A stretch of DNA of 64,000 bases from Companilactobacillus metriopterae (GTDB taxonomy: Bacteria; Bacillota; Bacilli; Lactobacillales; Lactobacillaceae): NCBI RefSeq assembly GCF_004117915.1, contig NZ_RSTD01000001.1, positions 124,001 through 188,000 of the forward strand, given 5' to 3'. Position numbers and translations under genes: made by a program. A model generated the notes under the pieces. That model was not told where the DNA came from. It made no database searches and worked only from the letters and a program-made list of their open reading frames with translations. This document shows positions 1 through 8,669 of this stretch, one piece after another (position 1 is the stretch's first letter; each line of letters begins with the position of its first letter).

Positions 1-1
1 T

Positions 2-547
2 GGTTTCAATGTCTTTAATGTGAATAAACCTAACCAGGCGCATTCAGATGTCCCAGTTTGGCTGACAGAGAGTAATGAGTCTATCGGTGGAATACTAAAA
101 ATTCACTCCTTAGGATTACAAGTTATTGATAGTCAGCCGAATATTATTTTGAATCTATCTAACACCCAACCAGGGATGATGAAAAATTTGATTGTCCATG
201 GAACTATTAAAAGGGAATCGTGGCTGGACAAAATTGGGCTAGGGGATAAGGAACAAGAGACTGATCAAAAATATCCACAAGTTGCACCTAATTCGCGAAT
301 TCCACTAGTTTTCAATCAATCACAGTCGCCTATAAAGGCAGGTAAATACCATGTTCAAGCTGAGGCAAGGTCAGGCAAGGCAACATGGAAATTTGAGTAT
401 GAGTACATGATATCACCAAAACAAGCTCAGGAAATCAATGATAAGAGTAAAGATTTGGTTTACGATAAAACATGGACATATGTCATGTTAGCAGGTGTCC
501 TTTTAGTCATAGTAGTATTTGTTTTTTGGCTATTGTTTGCTAACTAA
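2..547 (+). CDS. WxL-interacting surface protein (DUF916/DUF3324 family), 3' end only
   Basis: This is the C-terminal part of a cell-surface protein. The reading frame is open to the left edge of the window, so the start and the N-terminal DUF916 part are missing. What remains (about 180 residues) has the look of a DUF3324 (WxL-interacting, host-binding) domain: an extracellular beta-rich stretch with PVWLTES and GKYHVQAEA, then a charged linker, one membrane helix near residue 160 (YVMLAGVLLVIVVFVFWLL) and a very short cytoplasmic tail. Such proteins are membrane anchored and work with WxL-domain proteins in surface complexes of lactobacilli and enterococci. The gene converges on an Mga-type regulator, a common arrangement at these loci. 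The family call rests on overall pattern, not on an alignment. Confidence 0.75.
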   Translation, partial: GFNVFNVNKPNQAHSDVPVWLTESNESIGGILKIHSLGLQVIDSQPNIILNLSNTQPGMMKNLIVHGTIKRESWLDKIGLGDKEQETDQKYPQVAPNSRIPLVFNQSQSPIKAGKYHVQAEARSGKATWKFEYEYMISPKQAQEINDKSKDLVYDKTWTYVMLAGVLLVIVVFVFWLLFAN

Positions 548-556
548 ATAAAAAAA

Positions 557-590
557 GGTAAGTCAATTATGACTTACCTTTTTTTATTTT
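557..590. terminator. bidirectional intrinsic terminator
   Basis: A perfect 9-bp stem (GGTAAGTCA / TGACTTACC, loop ATTA) is flanked by an A-run on the left and a T-run on the right, so it can stop transcription from both sides. The stop codon and last codons of the convergent regulator lie inside the hairpin. Confidence 0.85.
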
Positions 591-2069
591 CATATTGTAC
601 ATGTCGTCAATTCTCTTTAATAGCCAAAAGTAATCAAGTCTGGTTGATTGAAGATTCCAAGAGAGTATCTTGACATTTTTAGGATATTTCTTGAGTTCTT
701 CTTCAGTTGGAAAAATATCCAACGTCGTTAAAATTAAATCAACGTCTTCGAATTCATTATTATTTGCTAGTTCTACATAACTAGTCATAGTAATATTTCT
801 GAGCAATTCGGATTCTGTAGTACTTCCGGAGTCAACTATTAGTTTAACCTTGATTTTATCGGATTCAGGAATAGCACTAATGTAACTAGGTAAGACTTGT
901 GTTAAGTCATGACTAATTGTATCAACTGAGTTGGATATTCCCGGAAATTCATCATGATCAATTCCTTTTATAAAATCAGATATAAATTTATAGAGTGAAG
1001 TATATGCGCTAACGCTGTCATTACCTTCACTGAAATTTTGCCAGCTAGTCACAGAAATATCAGACATAATGTAAAAGAATCCAAATATTCTAGCGGTGTA
1101 TTCCTTTAAATAATTTATAGGATCTATATCGGTGGAAACACTCACGCGAACATTAATCTTATATTTGCTTAGCAAACTGTCGATAAATGAATCAACTAAT
1201 CCTTTTATCTTTTCTGATGAAATATCGTAGATACTGAAAATCTTATAGTCATCATCACTAGTGGATCTTGATCTAAAGTTTAGATTATTGAAGACACTTA
1301 GAAATTTATTTTCATTCATAATATCTGAAGGAGAAATCAATGGGTAATCACTCTGTAAGATTATATCGTCTCCAATTGGGTGATTATCAAATATTTCTTT
1401 GTATGAAGTCATGCTTCCCAAGTTGTTCTTTTTGATTAATCTCATACGAGAAATAGCAACTAGATATTTCATTTGAATGAATGTAACAGGATTAACAATT
1501 TGTTCTGATCTATGTAAAATTTGTTCAACATTATCTTCGTTTACAATATCAAATGGCCAAACTTGTCCGTGAAAAATTCGCCAATAAATCAAATATGCGA
1601 CCCATCGAATGCGTTTTTCATCGCCACTGATTTCTAATGTGGAATTAGAAATCTTCAGATCGAATCCCTTAAGCATTTTTCGTAGACCAGCCATTTTTCT
1701 ATTTAAAGTAGACTTACTTGTAAAATGTAAAGTACTAAAATTATCAAAGCTCGGTTTACTTGTGGACATCCCATAATTAAATGCTTGGAAAACAACAGAG
1801 TCTTCAATTAAAAACAACCTATATTTATTAATTGAAATATTGTCAAAATCTATATCTTCAATTTTGTTATTTGCGACATCAAGTTTTTCATCCATAATCA
1901 TCAAATCTTGGATTAATGATTGAAAAATATTGTATGTTTTTTGGTATGTAAAGTCTAGTTCCGTACTGATGTTATTTAAATTAAGTTCATGTTCTGGCAA
2001 GGACTTAATGACAGTTAGCATCTTGTATTTTTCGACTTCAGGTCTTCCTAAAAATACTTCTTCTAACAT
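567..2069 (-). CDS. Mga-like transcriptional regulator
   Basis: A 500-residue regulator of the Mga/AtxA type. The N-terminal 80 residues fit an HTH region (HELNLNNISTELDFTYQKTY), followed by the Mga-type HTH with a typical FTSKSTLNRKMAGLRKML helix-turn-helix near residues 116-135, then a central PRD-like region and a C-terminal EIIB-like segment (KIKVKLIVDSGSTTESELLRN) that in this family links activity to the phosphotransferase system. It would act as a cytoplasmic DNA-binding activator. It is convergent with the WxL-interacting surface protein gene, so a plausible target is that surface locus; this is an inference from position. The start has a modest GGGGAAA ribosome site just upstream (about 2071-2077 on the lower strand). 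Confidence 0.8.
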   Translation of the reverse strand: MLEEVFLGRPEVEKYKMLTVIKSLPEHELNLNNISTELDFTYQKTYNIFQSLIQDLMIMDEKLDVANNKIEDIDFDNISINKYRLFLIEDSVVFQAFNYGMSTSKPSFDNFSTLHFTSKSTLNRKMAGLRKMLKGFDLKISNSTLEISGDEKRIRWVAYLIYWRIFHGQVWPFDIVNEDNVEQILHRSEQIVNPVTFIQMKYLVAISRMRLIKKNNLGSMTSYKEIFDNHPIGDDIILQSDYPLISPSDIMNENKFLSVFNNLNFRSRSTSDDDYKIFSIYDISSEKIKGLVDSFIDSLLSKYKINVRVSVSTDIDPINYLKEYTARIFGFFYIMSDISVTSWQNFSEGNDSVSAYTSLYKFISDFIKGIDHDEFPGISNSVDTISHDLTQVLPSYISAIPESDKIKVKLIVDSGSTTESELLRNITMTSYVELANNNEFEDVDLILTTLDIFPTEEELKKYPKNVKILSWNLQSTRLDYFWLLKRIDDMYNMKIKKGKS

Positions 2070-2131
2070 AATTTCCCCTATATAAATTAAATTTGTTACA
2101 GATTTATTATACTATACCAATTTATAATTAC

Positions 2132-2160
2132 TTGATTGCTTTAATATTTTTTAATATAAT
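2132..2160 (+). promoter_or_regulatory. promoter of the lysine-riboswitch transcript
   Basis: TTGATT, a 17-bp spacer and a consensus TATAAT (2155-2160) lie about ten bases before the first conserved base of the L-box, the expected geometry. Confidence 0.65.
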
Positions 2161-2170
2161 GAACGTAATT

Positions 2171-2363
2171 AGATAGAGGCGCGAATTTTATTAGTAGCAA
2201 ATTTGAGTATGTAGGGTACTTTGACAATTTGTAAAAGGGAAATTTGCCGAAATGTTGTAAAGCCTACAGTTACAACGTTGGGCTGCTGCTTAACAGGTAG
2301 TGGACTGTCGCAATGTGTTTGCGGTGAGCTATTGAATATTTCGGTTGATTGAATATATCAGTG
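2171..2363 (+). ncRNA. lysine riboswitch (L-box)
   Basis: The untranslated leader carries the conserved L-box blocks in order: AGATAGAGGCGCGA at its 5' end, GAGTATGTAGGG, GGGAAATTTGCCGAA, TTGGGCTGCTG and GGACTGTCGC. These are the joining regions that form the five-way lysine-binding junction. It is followed directly by a strong terminator hairpin and then a permease gene, so lysine binding should favour premature termination. Recognition is by sequence blocks; I did not fold the RNA. Confidence 0.9.
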
Positions 2364-2410
2364 AATCCTTAATAATCAGTAGTTTCCTTCTGATTTATTA
2401 AGGATTTTTT
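2364..2410 (+). terminator. L-box expression-platform terminator
   Basis: An AATCCTTAATAATCAG arm pairs with CTGATTTATTAAGGATT after a ten-base loop and runs into a T-run. Its T-run ends about 24 bases before the permease start, as expected for a transcription-attenuating riboswitch. Confidence 0.85.
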
Positions 2411-2433
2411 TGAATCCGGATAGGGGAAACGTG

Positions 2434-3951
2434 ATGGATAATAATAATGAAATGGAAAAGAGTCTGAAGACCAGACATCTCTCGATGATTGCTTTAGGGG
2501 GGTCTATTGGAACCGGTCTATTTGTTGCTAGTGGTAGTTCAATATCTACTGCTGGACCGGGGGGTGCTTTGGTAGCATACTCTGCAATTGGTATAATGGT
2601 CTACTTTTTGATGACCAGTTTAGGAGAAATGGCTACTTATATGCCAGTATCTGGTTCATTTTCAACGTACGCTACTGAGTTTATTGATCCTGCATTAGGA
2701 TTCTCATTGGGTTGGAATTACTGGTTTAACTGGGCCATTACATTGGCAGTTGATCTCTCGACAATTTCGATTGTTTTAAAATATTGGTTCCCGATGTGGG
2801 AAACTTGGAAAATTAGTTTTGTATTTTTGATTTTACTTTTGGTTATAAATTTCATTTCTGTTAAATCCTTTGGAGAAACAGAGTACATACTGTCATCTAT
2901 CAAAGTTATTGCAGTAATTGTATTCTTGATATTTGGTATTTTAACTATTCTTGGAATTTTGGGTAAAAATCCAGGAATGGGTATGGGTCCACATCATATG
3001 GGACCTCACGGACCTAGGGAATTAACACAACCTATACATGGTTTGAGTAATTACTTTATAGGAGATGCTCCCTTTGTTGGTGGTTGGCCTGCTATATTTA
3101 GTGTATTTGTTATCGCAGGATTTTCTTTCCAAGGAACAGAATTGGTAGGTATTACTGCCGGAGAATCTGCAACACCGGAAAAGAGTATACCAAAGGCAAT
3201 TAAACAAGTATTTTGGAGAATTCTATTATTCTATATTCTTTCTATTGCAGTTATTGGGGCTATTATTCCTTATACAAGTCCTAATTTATTAGGATCTGGC
3301 GCTGGAGATATTGCTATTAGTCCATTTACTATTGTTTTCCAAAGAGTTGGTATTCCTCTTGCTGCGGGTATTATGAATGCTGTTATTCTAACATCAGTTG
3401 TATCTGCAGCTAATTCAGGACTATACGCCGCAAGTAGAATGCTTTGGTCTATGAGTAAGACTGATATGGCACCAAAAATCTTTTCTAGAACTAATAATCA
3501 TGGTGTACCAGTATTTGCATTGCTACTAACTGCCATTATTGGAGGTGCAGCGCTTCTAACTAGTTTGTTCGGAGACGGTTTCTACGGAATACTAGTCGCT
3601 GCCAGTGGTTTAACTGGATTTATAGCTTGGTTAGGAATAGCATTTTCACATTATAGATTTAGAAAAGCTTATTTAAATAAAGGTTATAAAATAGATGATT
3701 TGAAGTATCATGCTAAGTGGTTCCCACTTGGTCCAATACTAGCTATTATTTTGGGAATTATTATTATCTTTGCTCAAGATATTCCTTCAATAATTCACTT
3801 CGATTTTGTTAAACTAATTGTAAGTTACAGTGGTCTTATCCTGTTATTTGTATTTTGGATTTATTACAAATTAAGATACAAAACTAAATACTTAAAATTA
3901 GATGATATCGATGTTGAAAAAATAAGAGAACAACATATACATAATAGTTGA
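2434..3951 (+). CDS. lysP: lysine-specific permease (APC superfamily)
   Basis: A 505-residue amino-acid permease with about twelve membrane helices. The first helix holds the APC substrate motif GGSIGTGLFVASG near residue 24, and the seventh region has AGFSFQGTELVGITAGES, both typical of LysP. The L-box leader directly upstream supports lysine as substrate. I start at the ATG at 2434, seven bases after an AGGGGA ribosome site, not at the in-frame TTG at 2410, which lies in the terminator. Odd feature: residues about 179-200, in the outer loop before helix 6, form a Met/His/Gly/Pro-rich stretch (NPGMGMGPHHMGPHGP) that I do not know from other LysP proteins. The gene stands alone as one transcription unit. 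Confidence 0.88.
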   Translation: MDNNNEMEKSLKTRHLSMIALGGSIGTGLFVASGSSISTAGPGGALVAYSAIGIMVYFLMTSLGEMATYMPVSGSFSTYATEFIDPALGFSLGWNYWFNWAITLAVDLSTISIVLKYWFPMWETWKISFVFLILLLVINFISVKSFGETEYILSSIKVIAVIVFLIFGILTILGILGKNPGMGMGPHHMGPHGPRELTQPIHGLSNYFIGDAPFVGGWPAIFSVFVIAGFSFQGTELVGITAGESATPEKSIPKAIKQVFWRILLFYILSIAVIGAIIPYTSPNLLGSGAGDIAISPFTIVFQRVGIPLAAGIMNAVILTSVVSAANSGLYAASRMLWSMSKTDMAPKIFSRTNNHGVPVFALLLTAIIGGAALLTSLFGDGFYGILVAASGLTGFIAWLGIAFSHYRFRKAYLNKGYKIDDLKYHAKWFPLGPILAIILGIIIIFAQDIPSIIHFDFVKLIVSYSGLILLFVFWIYYKLRYKTKYLKLDDIDVEKIREQHIHNS

Positions 3952-3989
3952 ATTTATCAAACGAATCTTATAACATAATTTGTAGATAA

Positions 3990-4210
3990 TATTACGCTTA
4001 AAGTGTACCTATAATGAGCCTTTCAGAGAGACGATAACTGGTGAGAATCGTTAAGGCTTAACAACTTCTAGTACACTAGCGACAGGTAATGCTGTCCGGG
4101 TTCAATCCGTTATAGTTGACTAGAGTGTGGTAAATATTTTATTTACTGAATTTGGGTGGCACCGCGAATGACTGATTCGTCCCATTATTGGGACAAGTCA
4201 GTCTTTTTTT
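3990..4210 (+). ncRNA. T-box leader of serS with terminator
   Basis: The serS leader contains the T-box consensus GGGTGGCACCGCG at 4154-4166 and the Stem I distal motif AGAGAG...CTGGTGAGAA near 4025-4048. A terminator (ACTGATTCGTCCC / GGGACAAGTCAGT, T-run to about 4208) follows, and the T-box bases can pair in the alternative antiterminator. Uncharged tRNA-Ser should therefore raise serS expression. I cannot fix the specifier codon: UCU at 4067-4069 or AGC at 4078-4080 are candidates, both serine. Confidence 0.9.
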
Positions 4211-4232
4211 ATATTTTAGGAGGAAATTTTAA

Positions 4233-5522
4233 ATGTTAGATATTAAAGTCATTAGAAATAATCCAGATTGGGCAAAACAAAAACTTGAATCACGTGGTGT
4301 TAAACCAGAAGAGATTGACGAAGTAATAGGCTTAGACCAAAAAAGACGTGATATTTTAGTTCAAGTTGAAGATCTAAAGGGAAAACGTAATACTGTATCT
4401 CAAGCTATTGCTGAAAAGAAACGTAATAAAGAAAACGCTGATAACGAAATTGCAGATATGCAAAAGGTCGGTAGTGACATCAAAGCGTTGGATTCTGATT
4501 TACAAGAAACAGAAGATAAAATGAATTATATCTTAGTACGATTGCCTAACTTTCCAGATGATTCTGTTCCTGTTGGTCCAGACGAAAGTTTTAATGTTGA
4601 AGCACGTAAAGTAGGTAAAATTCCAGAACTTGGCTTCACTCCTAAAAATCATTGGGAAATTGGTGAAGATTTAGGAATCCTTGATTTCGAACAAGCTGCT
4701 AAAGTTTCAGGTGCCAGATTTGTTTATTATGTAGGCATGGGTGCTCGATTAGAGAGAGCTATCTATAACTTTATGTTGGATCAACATCAACAAGAAGGCT
4801 ATACAGAAATGATTACACCGTACTTGGTTAATGACCAAGCAATGTTTGGAACAAGTCAATTTCCAAAATTTAGAGAAGATGTATACACAGTTGAAGTAGA
4901 TGAAAATCCATTGACATTGATACCTACTGCTGAAGTTCCATTGACAAATTATTTTGCTGGTAAAATTTTGTCAGAAGATGAACTACCAAAATATGTTACT
5001 GCAATTTCACCAAGTTTCCGTTCAGAAGCAGGTTCAGCAGGTCGAGATACTCGTGGATTGATAAGAATGCACCAATTCAATAAAGTAGAAATGGTAAAAG
5101 TTTCTAAACCTGAAAATTCATATAATGAATTAGAAAAAATGGTTGGCGATGCTGAAAATATTCTACAAAAATTGGGACTTGCATATCATGTTATAACTTT
5201 GGCTAGTGGGGATGCTAGTTTCTCATCAGCTAAAACATACGATTTGGAAGTATGGTTACCTGCACAAGACAGATATCGTGAAATATCAAGTTGTTCTAAC
5301 TGTTTAGACTTCCAAGCTCGTCGTGCCCAAATACGTTATCGTGATGAAAATGGTAAAACTCAATTAGTTCATACTCTAAATGGTTCTGGATTGGCTGTAG
5401 GACGTACAGTTGCAGCTATTTTGGAAAATTACCAAAACGAAGACGGCTCAGTTACAATCCCAGAAGTACTAGTACCATATATGGGTGGAGTAACAAAAAT
5501 TACAAAAGAAAATGCAATTTAG
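4233..5522 (+). CDS. serS: seryl-tRNA synthetase
   Basis: A 429-residue class II aminoacyl-tRNA synthetase that charges tRNA-Ser with serine in the cytoplasm. Residues about 1-110 form the long N-terminal coiled-coil arm ([16 protein letters not shown] onward) that grips the tRNA. The catalytic core shows TAEVPLTN for serine binding, motif 2 [17 protein letters not shown] near residue 262 and motif 3 [16 protein letters not shown] near the C-terminus. Length is normal for the family. The ATG follows an AGGAGG site (4219-4224), and expression is controlled by the T-box leader. It is monocistronic, followed by two tRNA genes. Confidence 0.97.
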   Translation: MLDIKVIRNNPDWAKQKLESRGVKPEEIDEVIGLDQKRRDILVQVEDLKGKRNTVSQAIAEKKRNKENADNEIADMQKVGSDIKALDSDLQETEDKMNYILVRLPNFPDDSVPVGPDESFNVEARKVGKIPELGFTPKNHWEIGEDLGILDFEQAAKVSGARFVYYVGMGARLERAIYNFMLDQHQQEGYTEMITPYLVNDQAMFGTSQFPKFREDVYTVEVDENPLTLIPTAEVPLTNYFAGKILSEDELPKYVTAISPSFRSEAGSAGRDTRGLIRMHQFNKVEMVKVSKPENSYNELEKMVGDAENILQKLGLAYHVITLASGDASFSSAKTYDLEVWLPAQDRYREISSCSNCLDFQARRAQIRYRDENGKTQLVHTLNGSGLAVGRTVAAILENYQNEDGSVTIPEVLVPYMGGVTKITKENAI

Positions 5523-5591
5523 TTTAAAATATCTTGACGATAATTTCTGTCATTGATAAAATTTAATAGTTCCTTAGTGAACTATTATTAT

Positions 5592-5664
5592 TCCGGTTTA
5601 GCTCAGTTGGTAGAGCGTCTGACTGTTAATCAGGATGTCGTCAGTTCGAGTCTGACAACCGGAG
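5592..5664 (+). tRNA. tRNA-Asn (GTT)
   Basis: A 73-base cloverleaf: acceptor TCCGGTT pairs with AACCGGA, anticodon loop CTGTTAA gives GTT, and the T arm TTCGAGT is standard. The discriminator is G and the CCA end is not encoded. Confidence 0.95.
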
Positions 5665-5671
5665 TACAATT

Positions 5672-5704
5672 AAATCTACCTACTTTTGTAGGTAGATTTT
5701 TTAT
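5672..5704 (+). terminator. intrinsic terminator after tRNA-Asn
   Basis: AAATCTACCTA pairs with TAGGTAGATTT around a short T-rich loop and is followed by T residues. Confidence 0.85.
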
Positions 5705-5748
5705 TTACATAGATTATAAAAAATAATACAATAACTGATGTGCTGTTC

Positions 5749-5821
5749 GCCGTCTTAGCTCAGTTGGTAGAGCAACGGTATCGTAAACCGTGGGTCGCAG
5801 GTTCGACTCCTGTAGACGGCA
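5749..5821 (+). tRNA. tRNA-Thr (CGT)
   Basis: A 73-base cloverleaf: acceptor GCCGTCT pairs with AGACGGC, anticodon stem ACGGT/ACCGT, loop ATCGTAA gives anticodon CGT, which reads ACG. Discriminator A; no encoded CCA. A terminator separates it from tRNA-Asn, so the two may be separately transcribed. Confidence 0.93.
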
Positions 5822-5901
5822 TTGAAATTTTATTAATCAAATTGAGATATTCTAATTTTTTTGAGACATTAAGTCAAAACAAGATTATAGCTAATAAATA
5901 A

Positions 5902-5947
5902 TAAAACACCTACTAATAAATAATATTTAGTAGGTGTTTTATTTTTT
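5902..5947 (+). terminator. intrinsic terminator before the deo operon
   Basis: TAAAACACCTACTAA pairs with TTAGTAGGTGTTTTA around an AT-rich loop and runs into a T-run. It ends the tRNA-Thr unit and insulates the nucleoside operon. Confidence 0.85.
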
Positions 5948-5969
5948 AAAAATAAGAAAAATTAATTAA

Positions 5970-5991
5970 ATATGTAACTATCGTTACATAT
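5970..5991. promoter_or_regulatory. candidate DeoR-type operator (perfect palindrome)
   Basis: Two perfect 9-bp arms, ATATGTAAC and GTTACATAT, are separated by four bases. A weak promoter (TTCAAA at 5993, 17-bp spacer, TAATAC at 6016-6021) follows at once, so the palindrome sits just upstream of the -35. The operon encodes its own SorC/DeoR-type regulator, and Bacillus DeoR uses a palindrome in this position; assignment to that regulator is inference. Confidence 0.6.
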
Positions 5992-6033
5992 GTTCAAAAA
6001 ATGATTTTACAAGTGTAATACTATATGTTATTT

Positions 6034-6047
6034 TGTAAGCGCATACA
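6034..6047. promoter_or_regulatory. candidate cre site of the deo operon
   Basis: TGTAAGCGCATACA matches the CcpA consensus TGWAANCGNTNWCA at all but one position (A instead of T at base 10). It lies just downstream of the likely transcription start, a position that usually gives carbon catabolite repression. Confidence 0.6.
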
Positions 6048-6069
6048 AAAACGAAAAGGGAGAATTACT

Positions 6070-6717
6070 ATGAATTTAGCAAAATATATCGATCACACAA
6101 TTTTAAATCCAGATGCAACTGAGAAAGATGTAAAAAGAATTTTATCAGAAGCCAAAGAATATGACTTTGCTTCTGTATGTATCAATCCTTACTGGGTAAA
6201 AAAATCGTATGAATCACTATTAGATACTGATGTTAATGTTTGTACAGTTATTGGTTTCCCTCTAGGTGCAACAACTACATCATCAAAAGTTTTTGAAGCA
6301 GAAGATGCTATCAAAAATGGTGCTGATGAATTAGATATGGTTATAAATGTTGGTGAGTTAAAAGCTGGTCATTATGATTCAGTTCTTTCAGATATTAAAG
6401 GTGTCGTTAAAGTAGGACACGGTTCTAACAAACACGTTAAGGTAATTATTGAAACATGTCTTCTAACTGATCAAGAAAAAGTTAAAGCATGCGAGCTTTC
6501 AAAGGAAGCTGGTGCTGATTTTGTTAAGACTTCAACAGGCTTTTCAACTGGAGGAGCTACTGTTGAAGATGTAGCGCTTATGCGTAAAACAGTTGGCCCA
6601 GATATGGGTGTTAAGGCATCGGGCGGCATTCATTCCAAAGAAGAAGCACTTGCAATGATTGAAGCAGGAGCAACAAGATTAGGAGCAAGTTCTGGCGTTA
6701 AGATTATGAATAGCTAA
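6070..6717 (+). CDS. deoC: deoxyribose-phosphate aldolase
   Basis: A 215-residue class I aldolase that splits 2-deoxyribose 5-phosphate into glyceraldehyde 3-phosphate and acetaldehyde, the last step of deoxynucleoside breakdown. The TIM barrel shows [13 protein letters not shown] at the start, [14 protein letters not shown] with a conserved active-site region, KVIIETCLL, and [14 protein letters not shown] holding the Schiff-base lysine, then VKASGGI with the second lysine. I start at the ATG at 6070 after AAAAGGGAGA; the frame upstream to 6025 covers the cre region and is not likely translated. First gene of a seven-gene nucleoside operon. Confidence 0.95.
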   Translation: MNLAKYIDHTILNPDATEKDVKRILSEAKEYDFASVCINPYWVKKSYESLLDTDVNVCTVIGFPLGATTTSSKVFEAEDAIKNGADELDMVINVGELKAGHYDSVLSDIKGVVKVGHGSNKHVKVIIETCLLTDQEKVKACELSKEAGADFVKTSTGFSTGGATVEDVALMRKTVGPDMGVKASGGIHSKEEALAMIEAGATRLGASSGVKIMNS

Positions 6718-6742
6718 TAGAAATAAGGACAGGTAAACCATA

Positions 6743-7933
6743 ATGAAGTTTAATCGTGTATTTACAGTAGTTTTAGATTCAACAGGTATAGGAACAGCCC
6801 CTGATTCAAAAAAATTTGGTGATGAAGGCGCAGATACATTAGGTCATATCGGAGAGTACTTCAAAGGTAATTTTAATGTTCCTAATCTTCAAAAATTAGG
6901 ATTAGGAAATATTCGAAAGAATAATCCAATCGAAGGTGTTGAACCTATCGAAAAACCAATTGGTAGTTTTGGAAAAATGGAAGAAAAATCAGTTGGAAAA
7001 GATAGTATGGATGGCCATTGGGAGATGATGGGGCTTCCTGTCATGGAGGAACTTGATTTCTTTCCTAATGGATTTCCTGAAGATTTATTAGACAAAATAT
7101 CAAAATTTAGTGGAAGAAATATTATTGTTAATAAACCATACTCTGGTACAGAAGTTATCAAAGATTACGGAGAGCATCAGTTAGAAACTGGTGATTTGAT
7201 AGTTTACACTTCAGGTGATTCAGTACTTCAAATTGCAGCTAATGAAAGTATTATTCCATTGGAAGAACTTTATAAAATATGTGAATATGCCAGAAGCTTA
7301 ACTTTGGAAAAGCCAACGTTAATAGGACGTATCATAGCTAGACCATACGTTGGAACAAATAAGGATAATTTTGAAAGAACATCCAATCGTCATGATTATA
7401 CTTTAGAACCATTTGCAAAAAGTGACATGGATTATTTAAAGGATTCTAATTTCGATGTTTTAGCAGTTGGTAAAATTAATGATATTTTCTCAGGTCATGG
7501 GATTACTGAAGGAGTTCATACAACTAGCAATCATGATGGTATGGTTCAAACAATAAAAAATGCTAATAATGATTTCCACGGATTTAGTTTTACTAATTTG
7601 GTTGATTTTGATGCTATGTATGGGCATAGAAGAAATCCTGAGGGTTACGGAAATGATTTGATGCAATTTGATAAACAGTTGGGAGAGTTATTAAGTGTAT
7701 TAAAGGATGATGATTTATTATTAATTACCGCTGATCACGGAAATGATCCGGGTTTTAAAGGAACTGATCATACTAGAGAATATGTTCCACTATTAGCATA
7801 TTCCCCAGGTCTTTCTGGAAATATTGACTTAGGAATTCGTGATGGGTTTTCAGATTTAGGTGCAACAATTCTTGATAATTTTAGTGTTAAAGGAAATGAC
7901 GTAGGAAATAGTTTCTTGAATAATCTAAGTTAA
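6743..7933 (+). CDS. deoB: phosphopentomutase
   Basis: A 396-residue metalloenzyme of the alkaline-phosphatase superfamily that interconverts (deoxy)ribose 1-phosphate and 5-phosphate, joining the nucleoside phosphorylases to deoC and the pentose pathway. Visible marks are [13 protein letters not shown] with the first metal aspartate at the N-terminus, [11 protein letters not shown] with the phosphorylated threonine region, and the C-terminal TADHGNDPG and [10 protein letters not shown] metal-binding blocks. Length is normal. It follows deoC by 25 bases with an AAGGACAGG ribosome site. Confidence 0.95.
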   Translation: MKFNRVFTVVLDSTGIGTAPDSKKFGDEGADTLGHIGEYFKGNFNVPNLQKLGLGNIRKNNPIEGVEPIEKPIGSFGKMEEKSVGKDSMDGHWEMMGLPVMEELDFFPNGFPEDLLDKISKFSGRNIIVNKPYSGTEVIKDYGEHQLETGDLIVYTSGDSVLQIAANESIIPLEELYKICEYARSLTLEKPTLIGRIIARPYVGTNKDNFERTSNRHDYTLEPFAKSDMDYLKDSNFDVLAVGKINDIFSGHGITEGVHTTSNHDGMVQTIKNANNDFHGFSFTNLVDFDAMYGHRRNPEGYGNDLMQFDKQLGELLSVLKDDDLLLITADHGNDPGFKGTDHTREYVPLLAYSPGLSGNIDLGIRDGFSDLGATILDNFSVKGNDVGNSFLNNLS

Positions 7934-7947
7934 GGGAGAATATATTT

Positions 7948-8652
7948 ATGAGTACACATATTGACGCCAAACCAGGAGATATTGCTGAAGTTGTTTTAAT
8001 GCCAGGTGATCCATTAAGAGCAAAGTTCATTGCAGAGAACTTTTTAGAGGATATTGTACTTTACAATACTGTAAGAAATGCGTTTGGTTATACAGGAACT
8101 TATAAGGGTAAACGGGTCTCTGTACAGGCCTCGGGGATGGGTATTCCATCTATCTCAATCTATGCAAATGAATTAGTTAAATTTTATGGTGTAAAAAAAC
8201 TAATTCGTGTAGGAACTATTGGGGCTATCGGCAAAGATGTTAAAGTTCGCGATGTAATAATAGCTGATTCAGCAAGTACAGATTCATCTTTCATTCATAA
8301 TATTTTTGGCAGAAGTATCTATTATGCTCCAACAGCAGATTTTGAAATGGTATATGATGCGTACCAAATTGCTAAAAATATGGGAGTTAAAACTCATGTT
8401 GGAAATATTTTGTCTGCGGATAGATTTTATAACGATGAAATTGATAATGAGATGTTAAGTGAATACGGAGTCTTAGGTATTGAAATGGAAGCAGCAGCTT
8501 TATATACAATTGCTGTTAAGCATGATGCTAAAGCAGTAGCCATTTGTACAGTTAGTGATGAAATACTTAATGGTGTATCTACCTCATCAAAAGAGCGAGA
8601 GCAATCATTCAAAGACATGATGATTATTTCTTTAGAAACGGCAATTAAATAA
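7948..8652 (+). CDS. deoD: purine-nucleoside phosphorylase, DeoD type
   Basis: A 234-residue hexameric-type phosphorylase that splits purine (deoxy)nucleosides with phosphate to the base and (deoxy)ribose 1-phosphate. Conserved blocks are VVLMPGDPLRAKFIAE (phosphate-binding glycine and arginine), ASGMGIPSISIYANEL, LIRVGTIGAIG, and GIEMEAAALY, which contacts the ribose. A near C-terminal CTVSDEIL block holds the catalytic aspartate position. It starts 15 bases after deoB with GGGAGAA before the ATG. Confidence 0.95.
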   Translation: MSTHIDAKPGDIAEVVLMPGDPLRAKFIAENFLEDIVLYNTVRNAFGYTGTYKGKRVSVQASGMGIPSISIYANELVKFYGVKKLIRVGTIGAIGKDVKVRDVIIADSASTDSSFIHNIFGRSIYYAPTADFEMVYDAYQIAKNMGVKTHVGNILSADRFYNDEIDNEMLSEYGVLGIEMEAAALYTIAVKHDAKAVAICTVSDEILNGVSTSSKEREQSFKDMMIISLETAIK

Positions 8653-8669
8653 TATTTGGGGGCATCATT

